Below, in pieces: positions 29,231 through 37,966 of a DNA stretch of 49,396 nucleotides. Where the stretch lies: assembly GCA_014382905.1 (NCBI GenBank), contig JACNIU010000191.1, positions 1-49,396 of the forward strand, given 5' to 3'. Source of the stretch: Desulfobacterales bacterium. Lineage in GTDB: Bacteria > Desulfobacterota > DSM-4660 > Desulfatiglandales > Desulfatiglandaceae. The notes beneath the pieces were generated by a model that was not told the origin of the DNA, did no database searches, and was given only the letters and a program-made list of their open reading frames with translations. The position numbers were made by a program, and so were the translations under genes. Numbering within the stretch: position 1 is the first letter of the stretch; the number at the start of each line of letters is the position of its first letter.

Positions 29231-29573
29231 GTTTTCTTGAACCGAATCATGATAGGCTCGTAAAAAGTCCGATTTCTCGCAGAGTTCTCAGAGAACGCAG
29301 GGGTAACCTGTTCAAATTGTTCATTCCGTCTTGGCGTCCTTTGCGCCTTTGTTTACCCCGTAGCTCCGGGAGATGGTACTGGGGCGCGAGACCAGAGAGT
29401 TTTTACACGTGCATCAATCATGCGTCATTTATGAGAAATTCTTGAAAAGGGACGACGTATGCCCTAAGATGTCAGCACCGTCACAGTTTAGGGCTCATCA
29501 ACCACTTAACCAATTGACCGCTCAACGACTTGACTGTTTAACGAGGTTCGCACTACCGGAGGATCTGTTGAAA
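29231..29573. other. Divergent intergenic region before namZ
   Basis: No gene seen. It contains a lone CTCGTAAAAAGTC motif (near 29,256) matching the outer arm of the palindrome at 7446, the perfect palindrome GTTCTC-A-GAGAAC (29284-29296), a CTTTGCGCCTTTGT filler motif like that at the left edge of the window, and short TTAACCAATTG/CTTGACTG repeats before namZ. A continuous open frame runs into namZ from 29373 but looks non-coding. Confidence 0.55.
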
Positions 29574-30749
29574 ATGAACCGTGTCCTTACAGGACTCGAC
29601 CGCATACGCACGGAACTGTGGAAAAAACTGAAAGGCGACAGGCTGGGTCTCCTTGCCAATCAGGCCTCGGTCGATAGCCATCTCAATACAGCAAAGGAGA
29701 TTATTTCACGCCTCCTGCCCGGTCAACTGAAGTCCCTTTTCGGCCCGCAGCACGGCTATGGAGGTGAAGACCAGGACAATATGATGGAAACTCCCCATTC
29801 ATATGAGCAGGCGTTGAGGATTCCTGTCTTCAGCCTTTATGCCGAATCGAGAGATCCGTCTTCAACCATGTTTGACCTGATCGACACCCTGGTCATAGAT
29901 CTTCAGGATGTGGGTGCAAGGGTCTACACCTTTGCCTCCACCATGCTCAACTGCCTCAGGGCAGCGGCAAGACTCGGGAAAAGGGTGGTTGTCTTAGATC
30001 GCCCCAACCCATTGGGCGGAAATGTGGTCGAGGGAAACCTCCTGGAGCCGGAGCTATATTCATTTGTTGGGCCTTATCGTTTACCGATGCGGCATGGTCT
30101 GACAATCGGGGAAATGGCACGTGTTTTCAGCCATGTGTTTGATCTTGACTGCGACCTTGAAGTCATACCCATGCAGGGCTGGCATCGGCGCATGTTATGG
30201 AATGAAACCGGGTTAAGGTGGGCGATGCCCTCTCCGAACATGCCTTTTCCGGAAACCGCCCATGTCTATCCAGGCCAGGTGCTCTGGGAGGGAACCAATC
30301 TTTCCGAAGGAAGAGGAACATGCCGCCCCTTTGAAATCTTCGGGGCGCCTTTTTTTGATGCAACGGCCATCAAACAGATGCTGGACCCGGATGCGAGTAC
30401 AGGCTGTTATCTCCAGGAATATCTGTTTCGTCCAACGTTCCATAAATGGTCAGGAGAACTGTGCCACGGATTTATGATACACATCCTTGACCCACATGCC
30501 TACCAACCCTATTTCACCTCAGTTGCCCTATTGAAGGCCGTTATGGAACTCCACCCGAGAGATTTTGAGTGGAAGCAGCCTCCGTACGAATATGAATACA
30601 AAAAAAAGCCCATCGATATCATCATGGGCAATTCATCTTTGCGGCGCGGTCTGGAATCTGGCGACCCCCTTTCTCTGATAAGGGAGAGGTGGCTGCCAGA
30701 CCTCGAATCCTATGTTAATTGGAGAATGCCCTATCTCTTGTATTCGTGA
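29574..30749 (+). CDS. namZ: Exo-beta-N-acetylmuramidase NamZ (DUF1343)
   Basis: DUF1343/YbbC proteins release terminal MurNAc from peptidoglycan fragments; the founding NamZ is from B. subtilis. The protein (391 residues from ATG 29574) has the family blocks LKGDRLGLLANQASVD, SLFGPQHGYGGEDQDNM, IDTLVIDLQDVGARVYTF, VLDRPNPLGG, PMRHGLTIGE, SPNMPFPETAHVYPG and EGTNLSEGRGTCRPFE. A TTG two codons upstream is closer to the GGAGG site and may be the true start. No signal peptide is seen with this start. Confidence 0.9.
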   Translation: MNRVLTGLDRIRTELWKKLKGDRLGLLANQASVDSHLNTAKEIISRLLPGQLKSLFGPQHGYGGEDQDNMMETPHSYEQALRIPVFSLYAESRDPSSTMFDLIDTLVIDLQDVGARVYTFASTMLNCLRAAARLGKRVVVLDRPNPLGGNVVEGNLLEPELYSFVGPYRLPMRHGLTIGEMARVFSHVFDLDCDLEVIPMQGWHRRMLWNETGLRWAMPSPNMPFPETAHVYPGQVLWEGTNLSEGRGTCRPFEIFGAPFFDATAIKQMLDPDASTGCYLQEYLFRPTFHKWSGELCHGFMIHILDPHAYQPYFTSVALLKAVMELHPRDFEWKQPPYEYEYKKKPIDIIMGNSSLRRGLESGDPLSLIRERWLPDLESYVNWRMPYLLYS

Positions 30750-30791
30750 CCAGCTAAAGGTTTAAGGCATCTTCCGTGACAAACAATGATC

Positions 30792-30962
30792 TTAACTCTT
30801 CTGCTCTCCGCTGATCCATCTGTCAATGGCATCCTTGTCGAATCGCCAGACCCTGCCAATCCGGATCGCGGGGATTTTACCTTCTGCTGCATACTTACAG
30901 ATTGTAATCTCGTGCAATTTCAAATATTTTGCGATTTCTTTTGTGGTCATGATCTTGGGCAT
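30792..30962 (-). CDS. Small helix-turn-helix (excisionase/AlpA-like) DNA-binding protein
   Basis: A 56-residue protein: MPKIMTTKEIAKYLKLHE, then TICKYAAEGKIPAIRIG, RVWRF and DAIDRWIS, the canonical HTH_17/excisionase fold pattern. GAGGAG lies 6 bases before the ATG. Such proteins act as excisionases or small regulators. It stands alone, convergent with namZ (stop codons about 43 bases apart), with an AT-rich upstream region and repeat copy C about 220 bases upstream. No integrase is nearby, so a regulator role is as likely. Confidence 0.85.
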   Translation of the reverse strand: MPKIMTTKEIAKYLKLHEITICKYAAEGKIPAIRIGRVWRFDKDAIDRWISGEQKS

Positions 30963-31179
30963 AGCAGACTCCTCTATATCTTCTTAACATATTTCGATGG
31001 ATTTCCAAATATGCGTAACAGTGTCAGGCAACTATCAGATAACAAGTTTAATACCGGAAAACTCTAAAGTCAATAAAAAACCTGTTAATCATCAATACTA
31101 AATAAAAAATATCTTAACTTTATAAACTTTATTCGTATTTCGCTTTTCCAAGCTCGCTTCTGACAAATTAAAAATAGAG

Positions 31180-31463
31180 TAACGCTTTAGCAAATGAAAG
31201 AAAGCCGGCAACCGTGAGGATCTCTTTCCCAAAGGACGTAACAAAATTTCTCCTGAGCGTATAGAACGCCCCCTTGACGCTCAATACAGGTTCCGGGCAG
31301 GCAGAGGCGATGTCCGCTTAAATGGATACCTTCTCCTGGGGCTGTCCTGTGACGAATTTTAAGGCCGCACTGCCGTTCCTATGAAATGATCCCCTTATTT
31401 ACGTCCTTTGGGAAAGAGACCCTCACGGTCCGGCAATCTCATCATGACTGTTTTCAAAACGCT
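31180..31463. repeat. Structured repeat family, copy C (core inverted)
   Basis: About 284 bp. The left flank (TAACGCTTTAGCAAATGAAAG, AAAGCCGGCAACCGTGAGG) and the right flank (CCTCACGGTCCGGCAATC, TTTTCAAAACGCT) are in the same order as in copies A, B and D. Between the inner arms, however, the core reads as the reverse complement of the other three: it begins with CTGAGCGTATAGAACGCCCC and ends with the complement of ATAAGGGGATCATTTCATAG. Flanks share AAAATAGA, possibly a decayed target duplication. Confidence 0.88.
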
Positions 31464-31501
31464 GATACAAAATAGAAAACTGCCATATACCGGGTTTGGG
31501 C

Positions 31502-31530
31502 TTGACGATTCTTGGTGTCGTCAGTATATA
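31502..31530 (+). promoter_or_regulatory. Sigma70-type promoter of clc
   Basis: TTGACG (31502-31507), 17-base spacer, TATATA (31525-31530). Predicted start near 31537, giving a leader of about 90 bases before ATG 31626. Confidence 0.6.
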
Positions 31531-31625
31531 GGCTCTGGGGGCATGGACTCAGGACTTGCGTCTGCGTTGCACTGAATTTGAAGTGCGTAACCCACTCTTT
31601 TTGCAATGGGACTTTTGACGAGAAT

Positions 31626-33884
31626 ATGGGATATGGATTCAAGGCTAAGCTCTGGCCTGATCTGAGAACTTTAAAGGTAAGCTCGAGCACGATTACCAGC
31701 GCGGGTAAATGGGCCTTTTATTTCGTCCTGATAGGGCTTATTGCAGGCCTGGGAGCTGTTATGTTTCATTTTCTTTGCCAGGCAGGCGCCCATCTGCTTA
31801 TGGATCAAATAGCCGGTTACCGGCCTCCTTCCCCTGCCGGCGAGGGGCATCTTTTTACGCCCACTCAAACCCCTTTCAATCGCTGGATACTCCTTTTCCT
31901 ACCTGCATTGGGGGGCATCCTCAGCGGCTGGCTCGTCTACACCTTTGCACCCGAGGCAGAAGGCCATGGTACGGATGCAGCCATCGATGCATACCACAAT
32001 AAAGGGGGGTTTATCAGGGGAAGGATCCCATTTATAAAGACAATTGCCTCTGCAATTACACTTACTTCGGGCGGGTCGGGCGGACGTGAAGGACCTATTG
32101 CCCAGATTGGAGCAGGTTTCGGCTCTTTTTTAGCCACGAAGTTGAGGCTTTCGGACCGGGAGCGCCGGATCATGTTGGCAGCGGGTATGGGGGCCGGCGT
32201 GGGTAGCATCTTCAGGGCACCTCTGGCAGGTGCTCTATTTGCGGCAGAGGTGCTCTACCGGGACCCGGAGTTTGAATCCGAGGTAATCATCCCTGCTGGC
32301 ATCTCATCTGTAGTGGCGTACTGCATCTTCTGTCTCTGCTTAGGGTGGGGATCGCTATTTGAGACGGAAGATTTTCTCTTCCGCAACCCGTTGGAACTTG
32401 GGCCGTATACCGTGCTCGCATTTGTGTTGGCAGGAGCGGGATTTGTGTACGTCAAGTCCTTTTACGGGGTACAGCATATGGCAAAGGCGGTAAAAATCCC
32501 GAACTATCTCAAGCCTGCTATCGGCGGCCTGTTTACCGGAGCCATTGGTTTTTTCCTTCCCCAGACCCTATCTTTCGGATACGGGTTTGCCCAGCTGGCA
32601 CTGGATAACCAGCTCCCTACATTGTTCCTTTTTACACTCGCCATTGGAAAAATACTGACCACCTCCTTTTCGATCGGCTCCGGGGGGAGTGGTGGCGTAT
32701 TCGGCCCTTCAGTTGTCATAGGCGGTGCACTGGGCGGCGTAGTGGGCAGGGTATTCCATCAGATAATGCCGAGCATCGTCACCAGTCCCGGCGCCTTTGT
32801 CGTCGTCGGGATGGCGGGTTTTTTTGCGGGTGTTTCAAATACCCCCATATCCACCATCATTTTTGTAAGCGAAATGACCAACTCTTACCATCTGCTCCTG
32901 CCCGGCCTCTTGGTCTGCTCCCTGGCCTACCTGCTATCCCGAAGATGGACCATATATGAGAAACAGGTGCCCGCCAAAATAGACTCAAATGCCCACAAGG
33001 GAGATTTCTTTGTTGATATTCTTGCGGCTATCAGGGTCAAAGAACTGACCGGGCAACTCAGAAAAGCACGGTTGATTCCGGAAGATATGACCCTGAAGAG
33101 TTTCCGGAAGGTCTTCAGATCAAGTCAGCAACACTACTTTCCGGTGGTCGACAGGGAGAATAAGCTGACAGGGATATTCTCAATAAATGATATTCGGGGC
33201 GTCATTTTTGACAGGGAGGTGGAGGAGTTAGTACGCATGAAGGATGTGGCGAATTCCGATATAATATTCACAACACCGTCGGAAGATTTGAATGAGGTAT
33301 TCAAGAAATGCACCATCCGTAATCTCCAGAGGGTACCGGTTGTGCGAGACGATGATCACTCGGTTCTTATAGGGATGTTGGATCGACAAGAAATGATCCA
33401 GTTTTACAACCAGCGGGTCCAGGACATCAAGGCGGGTGATGAGATTAGAGCCGCCGCAGCAGATGATCGTGACGTGAGCAGATTAAGGGATATAACCGTT
33501 GGAGACGCAATGAATCCAACGCCGGAGCTTGTCGGGGCTGACATGAGAGTCGACCAGCTAAAGGACCTGATTTATGAGAGAGGATTCAACAGTTTTCCCG
33601 TGATCAACGCATCGGGGAGGCTCGCGGGGATTCTCTCCCTCTCGGATTGGAAATCGGCTTTCAAAAAAGGCGATAACTCCCTGACGGCAGGTGATATAGC
33701 CACCAAAAATGTAATCACTGTAACAGACCGGGATTCGCTCCTGTCGGCCCTCTCCAAGATTACGTCCGGGGACTTCGCCATCCTCCCGGTGGTAGAACAG
33801 CATCGTCCTGATAAAATAGTCGGCGTCATCAGCCGCACGGATATCATGCTTGCCTTTAATAATTTTATCATGAGAAGGCGATAA
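31626..33884 (+). CDS. ClC-family chloride channel/transporter with four CBS motifs
   Basis: From ATG 31626 the protein has 752 residues. Residues about 30-440 form the ClC membrane domain with GSGGREGPIAQIG (the GKEGP-type selectivity loop) and GSGGSGGVFGPS (the GxFxP loop). The cytoplasmic part carries four CBS motifs in two pairs, the first around HYFPVVDRENKLTGIFSIND and RVPVVRDDDHSVLIGML, the second around SFPVINASGRLAGILSLSD and FAILPVVEQHRPDKIVGVIS. Most bacterial ClCs have none or one pair, so this one probably has layered nucleotide control. The longer frame from 31512 lacks support and would swallow the promoter. Confidence 0.92.
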   Translation: MGYGFKAKLWPDLRTLKVSSSTITSAGKWAFYFVLIGLIAGLGAVMFHFLCQAGAHLLMDQIAGYRPPSPAGEGHLFTPTQTPFNRWILLFLPALGGILSGWLVYTFAPEAEGHGTDAAIDAYHNKGGFIRGRIPFIKTIASAITLTSGGSGGREGPIAQIGAGFGSFLATKLRLSDRERRIMLAAGMGAGVGSIFRAPLAGALFAAEVLYRDPEFESEVIIPAGISSVVAYCIFCLCLGWGSLFETEDFLFRNPLELGPYTVLAFVLAGAGFVYVKSFYGVQHMAKAVKIPNYLKPAIGGLFTGAIGFFLPQTLSFGYGFAQLALDNQLPTLFLFTLAIGKILTTSFSIGSGGSGGVFGPSVVIGGALGGVVGRVFHQIMPSIVTSPGAFVVVGMAGFFAGVSNTPISTIIFVSEMTNSYHLLLPGLLVCSLAYLLSRRWTIYEKQVPAKIDSNAHKGDFFVDILAAIRVKELTGQLRKARLIPEDMTLKSFRKVFRSSQQHYFPVVDRENKLTGIFSINDIRGVIFDREVEELVRMKDVANSDIIFTTPSEDLNEVFKKCTIRNLQRVPVVRDDDHSVLIGMLDRQEMIQFYNQRVQDIKAGDEIRAAAADDRDVSRLRDITVGDAMNPTPELVGADMRVDQLKDLIYERGFNSFPVINASGRLAGILSLSDWKSAFKKGDNSLTAGDIATKNVITVTDRDSLLSALSKITSGDFAILPVVEQHRPDKIVGVISRTDIMLAFNNFIMRRR

Positions 33885-33967
33885 AGACAGAGCGTTAAGG
33901 TAGGCGGCAATCATGGGTTCAGAGATTCAGGGAAACCCTGAACCCGATAAACCGATGAACGGTTCTT

Positions 33968-34879
33968 TTATTTCATGGTCTGGAGCTTAGCCTTGGCGAT
34001 ATTTGCTTCGCTCGATTTGGGATATTTCTGAATAAGCTTTTTTAAAAGAAGCCTTGCACTGGTTTTGTCTTTTATTTCATAGAAAGCCAATGCCTGTCGA
34101 AGAATAGCGTTAGGCACTTTGTTTCCATCCGGGTAATTCTTGATCACACGCTGGAAGGCCAAAATCGCCTGCTCATACTGCTTCAGGGCCATACAGGATT
34201 CCCCAACCCAGTATTGGGCGTTATCAGCCAGTGTTGATTTGGGGTACTTCTCAAGAAAATTCTTGAAGCCTGCGATCGCCTCCTCATGCTTTTCTTCCCG
34301 ATAAAATGTGAGGTTTACATCGTATAACCGCTGCTCAGGAGACACTTCCGGTTCTTTCGGAATCTGAGGTTGAGACACGGGTTCCTGAGCCGCTATGGCT
34401 TCCTTTATGGGTTCCTTCTTAGGGTCTCGCCCCTGTTGAGCGGCACCCGGGTCGATCCCGAGATATGAGTTTACCCGCTTTACCCTTGTCTCTAACTCGG
34501 AGATGTTGCCTTCCAGGCCAGTAACCGTTGCCCTCATATCATCCTGGGCCGTCGTGTCTCTTTCAATCGCACGCTTTACCAACTGGTTGTTCTCATCCAA
34601 ACGGCCTGAGATCTTTTGCATTTCCTCCCTGATTTTATCGTTCTCAACGTCCGCTTTTGCCTGCCGTTCACGGATCGAGGTCAGTCTCGAATCCAGTTCG
34701 CTGGAGAGTTTCTTGTCCGTTGCTTCCTGAAGGCTGTCCATCCTCTTGTTGACGGCTACGATCTGATCGTTGAGATACAAAAAATCCTTCTCGGTAACAC
34801 AGGAAGAAAAGAACAGGAAAGAACAGGTAATCAACCCGAACTTAACGCCAAAAGATCTTATCGAGTCAGAAATTCCCAC
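33968..34879 (-). CDS. cpoB: Cell division coordinator CpoB (YbgF), lipoprotein form
   Basis: 303 residues from GTG 34879, which has GGAG 8 bases upstream and gives a perfect lipoprotein signal (FGLITCSFLFFSSC, lipobox FSSC). Then a coiled coil (about 35-130), a proline/glutamine-rich linker and C-terminal tetratricopeptide repeats (YWVGESCMALKQYEQAILAFQRVIKNYP and following). CpoB links Tol-Pal to PBP1b during constriction. The E. coli protein is soluble; a lipid anchor is seen in several deltaproteobacteria. An ATG at 34921 is possible but gives an odd leader. Confidence 0.9.
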   Translation of the reverse strand: MGISDSIRSFGVKFGLITCSFLFFSSCVTEKDFLYLNDQIVAVNKRMDSLQEATDKKLSSELDSRLTSIRERQAKADVENDKIREEMQKISGRLDENNQLVKRAIERDTTAQDDMRATVTGLEGNISELETRVKRVNSYLGIDPGAAQQGRDPKKEPIKEAIAAQEPVSQPQIPKEPEVSPEQRLYDVNLTFYREEKHEEAIAGFKNFLEKYPKSTLADNAQYWVGESCMALKQYEQAILAFQRVIKNYPDGNKVPNAILRQALAFYEIKDKTSARLLLKKLIQKYPKSSEANIAKAKLQTMK

Positions 34880-34974
34880 GTTCCCTTCTCCTGAATAGAG
34901 CATCTGATCCTGAATTACCAAACACCGTCAAACCCTTGATAGGAAGACGGCCGACAGAGGCCACCCCTGGATCT

Positions 34975-35027
34975 CCCCTCCCGACAAAACCCGTGCAAAC
35001 TTCTGCGCGGCGGATTGTCGGGTGGGG
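34975..35027. repeat. Hairpin between pal and cpoB
   Basis: Arms CCCCTCCCGACAA (34975-34987) and TTGTCGGGTGGGG (35015-35027) pair at 12 of 13 positions. It lies in the 179-base gap downstream of pal and may attenuate cpoB or stabilise pal mRNA. No T-run follows. Confidence 0.5.
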
Positions 35028-35058
35028 CCAAACCGATTAAACGAAACCAGTTCCCTTA

Positions 35059-35622
35059 CTATTGGAATAACTTAAAGGTATCTCTTCTGTTAAGTGCCCA
35101 GGCAACCTCGTTATTTGCAGGATCTGCCGGTCTCAGCTCTCCATAGCTGATAGTCTTGATCCGATCACCGGATATCCCTAAGGCCATAACGTATTTTTTC
35201 GCGGAAGCGGCTCTTCTCTCGCCCAACGCCAGGTTGTATTCCTCAGTACCTCTATTATCACAATTGCCTGCAATAAGGACCGAAAGAGAAGGGTTAAAGC
35301 GTAGGAACGCCGCCTTCTTCTTTAAATTCTTCTCGGCCTCAGGTTTCAAATTTGATTTATCAAAATCAAAATAAATATTCTCGGCTTCAAACTCAGCCAC
35401 CTGGGCGGCAAGCTCAGGGGGCAGTTTCTTTTCTTCTATCTCCACTACAACTTCTTTCTTCGGCCCCTCCTTTACAACGACAACCTCCTCTTTAACGACC
35501 TCGGCAGGTGGTTTAACCCCTTCAGAAATGCCAACCTGTTTTTTTGCACACGACGTGATAAAAAACAGGCACGCGCAAACAAAAGCCATGGCAACTAAGC
35601 CAGTCATCACTTTTTTTCCCAT
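35059..35622 (-). CDS. pal: Peptidoglycan-associated lipoprotein Pal
   Basis: Outer-membrane lipoprotein that binds peptidoglycan through an OmpA-like domain. The 187 residues include a lipoprotein signal with lipobox ITSC (about 22-25), a Val/Lys/Glu-rich linker (about 35-70) and the OmpA C-terminal domain with IYFDFDKSNLKPEA and GNCDNRGTEEYNLALGERRA. The terminal NRRDTFKLFQ differs slightly from the common NRR-V-x-F. tolB, tolQRA are outside the window. Confidence 0.95.
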   Translation of the reverse strand: MGKKVMTGLVAMAFVCACLFFITSCAKKQVGISEGVKPPAEVVKEEVVVVKEGPKKEVVVEIEEKKLPPELAAQVAEFEAENIYFDFDKSNLKPEAEKNLKKKAAFLRFNPSLSVLIAGNCDNRGTEEYNLALGERRAASAKKYVMALGISGDRIKTISYGELRPADPANNEVAWALNRRDTFKLFQ

Positions 35623-35936
35623 ATGCCCTTTTCCTCCTGATCTTTATGGTTTACGCCAAATAGGATATCAAAACCCCGACCGCCTTAAAGCCCATAACCC
35701 ACGTAGGTGAGCAAAGGGCCACAGACTTCCATAAAAAGATTGACCCTCTATCCCTGCCCCAAAATGACTGCCAACTGCAAAAGGAACATGCCAATCATTT
35801 ATCTATTTAACATTTCCTTTTCCTTATTTCAAGGGTTTAGATACATATTTTTGTCTTTTTGAATCGATTATGCAAAATAAGATGGGTTACGCCCCACCTG
35901 ATCCTTTCAATCAGGATCAACGGGTCGGGTTAGAAA
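35623..35936. other. pal upstream region
   Basis: No gene seen in 314 bases. It should contain the pal promoter on the minus strand. A small hairpin TGATCC-N9-GGATCA near 35,900 could end the transcript of the minus-strand operon that lies to the right. Confidence 0.4.
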
Positions 35937-36149
35937 TCAATGAAGTTTCAAACTGTAAGGGTGGTTGAGAAGCACGAGCGCCTGTTTGACCCCGATATTG
36001 ATCTCCTGGCGGTATTTGCGGTCTCGGTGCTGACGTGCCGGAGGTTCTTTCCGATTGTTGATTTTTATGTGGGTGATGGCACAGGCGAAGAGGATTCCAT
36101 AGGCCAGAGTGAAAAGCAGAAAGTGGCAGGACTTTGACGCGAGGGTCAA
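35937..36149 (-). CDS. Possible 70-residue membrane protein
   Basis: The frame opens with TTG 36149, which overlaps the stop of the TraB-like gene as TTGA. It encodes a hydrophobic segment (CHFLLFTLAYGILFACAI, about 8-25) and a basic, polar tail. The length and overlap suggest a coupled third gene of the AAA/TraB-like operon, but there is no visible ribosome site and no family I recognise. It could be non-coding. Confidence 0.35.
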   Translation of the reverse strand: MTLASKSCHFLLFTLAYGILFACAITHIKINNRKEPPARQHRDRKYRQEINIGVKQALVLLNHPYSLKLH

Positions 36150-37966
36150 ATATAGTCACGGGCGTATTTTCTCACGGGATGGCCGTCTAATACGTGAAAC
36201 TGTTTGATCTTCTTTAGGGTGACAGGAGAAAAGGTCCCGATGGGGAGGTAGATAATCTTTTTGCCTAAGCGTGCGGCCAGGCTCTGGCACCATCCGGACG
36301 GGGGGGTTGCGGCCACGTAGACCACATGTTTCTCGAAGCTGTAATCGAGGGCGGCCATAAGGAGTTTTTCAGGCTTGTTTCTGGCAAAGTGAAAAAACGG
36401 ATCTCTCCAGACGTCGTAGACCCGCAGGGGAGGATAGGTCATCATAAACCCCCCATACTGGCACCTGGAGATCCCAGGTCCGTCCATGACCTCGCCTGCG
36501 GGGGTGCTGTAAAAGGCCATATCCGATTCCTGGTTGTGCTCACCGAGCCAGGTCACACGCCAGGGAAATTCCTCCCTGCCGTCCCTGTCCGGGAGGTCCG
36601 GGTCAAAGATCACCACCACTGAACCTACCTTTCCCTTTAGGGGTCGGTCTTCCCTCACATATATCGTCCTGCTGGTCCATTTCCGGATGGTCTCCCGGAT
36701 GTCCAGGCCGTCCAGCATGGAACAGGCAAACGGTTCGATCCGGATGTTCTCTTCGGTCTTGATCTCAAGGGCCTTCTCGCTCAGATAGTGGCCATATCCT
36801 TCAACCACCACATCCTCAGGGGGATAAGAACAGATGGAAAACCCCTTGAAATCTTTCTGCCACTCCCCCGGATACTGTTCTCTCTTCTTTTTCTTGACCG
36901 GGACAGGCACCAGGCGCCTGCGCAGGGTCTTTAGCTGCCGGTGAAACCGAATCCTTCTGTTGTCCAGGAAGAGGTCCTCTCCTTCCAATCGAAGTACCGG
37001 CAGCCCGGGTTCTTCGCTCTGATAGGGGTAATCGCTGCCTTCCTCCCAGACCTCGTAGGCAAAATTATCATCGACCGTTCCCCGGGCCGCGACAATGATC
37101 TGGTAGAAACTGGGTACAAGGTTTTCCGTAAGGAAGGCATAGTTTCTGGCAAACTTATTCAGCATACGGATCTGGCTGTGAGGAACCTCTTCCTTGCTCG
37201 TTTTCCAGTGCCTCTTCCTCCCGATGTCAATTAATTCATTGTTGATTTTGAGCCTGTCTAACTCCATCGGCCCTGTTCTGCTACGCTCATAGGCCGTTGA
37301 AAGGAAAGGCATTTCACCCATGATCTCCCGGCTCGAGTCCCTGTGGAGATGGGCCAGCCCGACCCCTTTCCGCACCCTGCGTCCGATGACCTGGGTCTGG
37401 GGTTGGTCGAGCATATCCAGTATGCCCTGAGCATGAGACAACCCCCCTACAAAAAGGATCTTTTCCCCGGTTTTACTCAGTTCCTGCAGGTGATAGGCCA
37501 TTGTCTTCTCCCTAAGGAGATCCTCGGGAGAAGCATCATGACCCCGGTACGTTTTCATGTGGGCCTGACAATAGAGAAAATGGCCTATCCTTGTGATTGC
37601 ATACGGGTCCGGCATGGGGGAGAAGTCAGGGGGACATCCTTCCGTATCCCGGTCAACAAAATGGAGAGGGATCCCGTTTGAAAGGGCCAGCCGGATCGCC
37701 TCTACCCCCCCGTCAGTCGGTTCCAGCAGGAGGTAGGTAAAGGTCTCGTCCTTTTCCTCATAGTAGACGACCGACAAAAGAGGGAGTCTTTTGACGCCAT
37801 CGATAATCTTGCCTTTCAGCGTATCCGGGTACTCCACGGCCACGTGGTCCGGCTCGAAATCCTTAAATACCCTTCTTACCTCCAGGGCGAATTCCATCCT
37901 GTTGTGCAGGATAGGGACCATCCGGATATTATTCCACCCTATCTCAGTCTTCGTGGTCAATATCAT
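36146..37966 (-). CDS. TraB/ChaN-like domain protein of unknown function
   Basis: A 606-residue soluble protein. The first 200 residues look like the TraB/Tiki/PrgY fold: a conserved acidic strand HVAVEYP (Glu45), [11 protein letters not shown] (about 110-116), [12 protein letters not shown] and then [17 protein letters not shown] with His178 in the GxxH position. Residues about 210-606 match nothing I know; they are rich in aromatic and charged residues and end in a compact region with [22 protein letters not shown]. It overlaps the AAA gene by 23 bases with a GGAG site 7 bases before its ATG, so the two are translated together. A substrate-handling or protease-like partner of the AAA ATPase is an inference. 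Confidence 0.65.
   Translation of the reverse strand: MILTTKTEIGWNNIRMVPILHNRMEFALEVRRVFKDFEPDHVAVEYPDTLKGKIIDGVKRLPLLSVVYYEEKDETFTYLLLEPTDGGVEAIRLALSNGIPLHFVDRDTEGCPPDFSPMPDPYAITRIGHFLYCQAHMKTYRGHDASPEDLLREKTMAYHLQELSKTGEKILFVGGLSHAQGILDMLDQPQTQVIGRRVRKGVGLAHLHRDSSREIMGEMPFLSTAYERSRTGPMELDRLKINNELIDIGRKRHWKTSKEEVPHSQIRMLNKFARNYAFLTENLVPSFYQIIVAARGTVDDNFAYEVWEEGSDYPYQSEEPGLPVLRLEGEDLFLDNRRIRFHRQLKTLRRRLVPVPVKKKKREQYPGEWQKDFKGFSICSYPPEDVVVEGYGHYLSEKALEIKTEENIRIEPFACSMLDGLDIRETIRKWTSRTIYVREDRPLKGKVGSVVVIFDPDLPDRDGREEFPWRVTWLGEHNQESDMAFYSTPAGEVMDGPGISRCQYGGFMMTYPPLRVYDVWRDPFFHFARNKPEKLLMAALDYSFEKHVVYVAATPPSGWCQSLAARLGKKIIYLPIGTFSPVTLKKIKQFHVLDGHPVRKYARDYI

Larger units (their letters stand above)
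30963..31625. other. AT-rich spacer, repeat copy C and clc leader
   Basis: 30963-31179 is very AT-rich with no gene and must hold the promoter of the minus-strand HTH gene. 31180-31463 is repeat copy C. 31464-31625 carries a good promoter and a leader of about 90 bases before clc. No further gene seen. Confidence 0.6.

Noticed and set aside
29373-29573. 67-residue N-terminal extension of NamZ
   Set aside because: It reads through low-complexity intergenic repeats; GGAGG and the conserved protein start at about 29,568-29,574.
30786-31067. 93-codon plus-strand frame
   Set aside because: It is the antisense of the HTH gene, whose minus-strand protein has a clear family and ribosome site.
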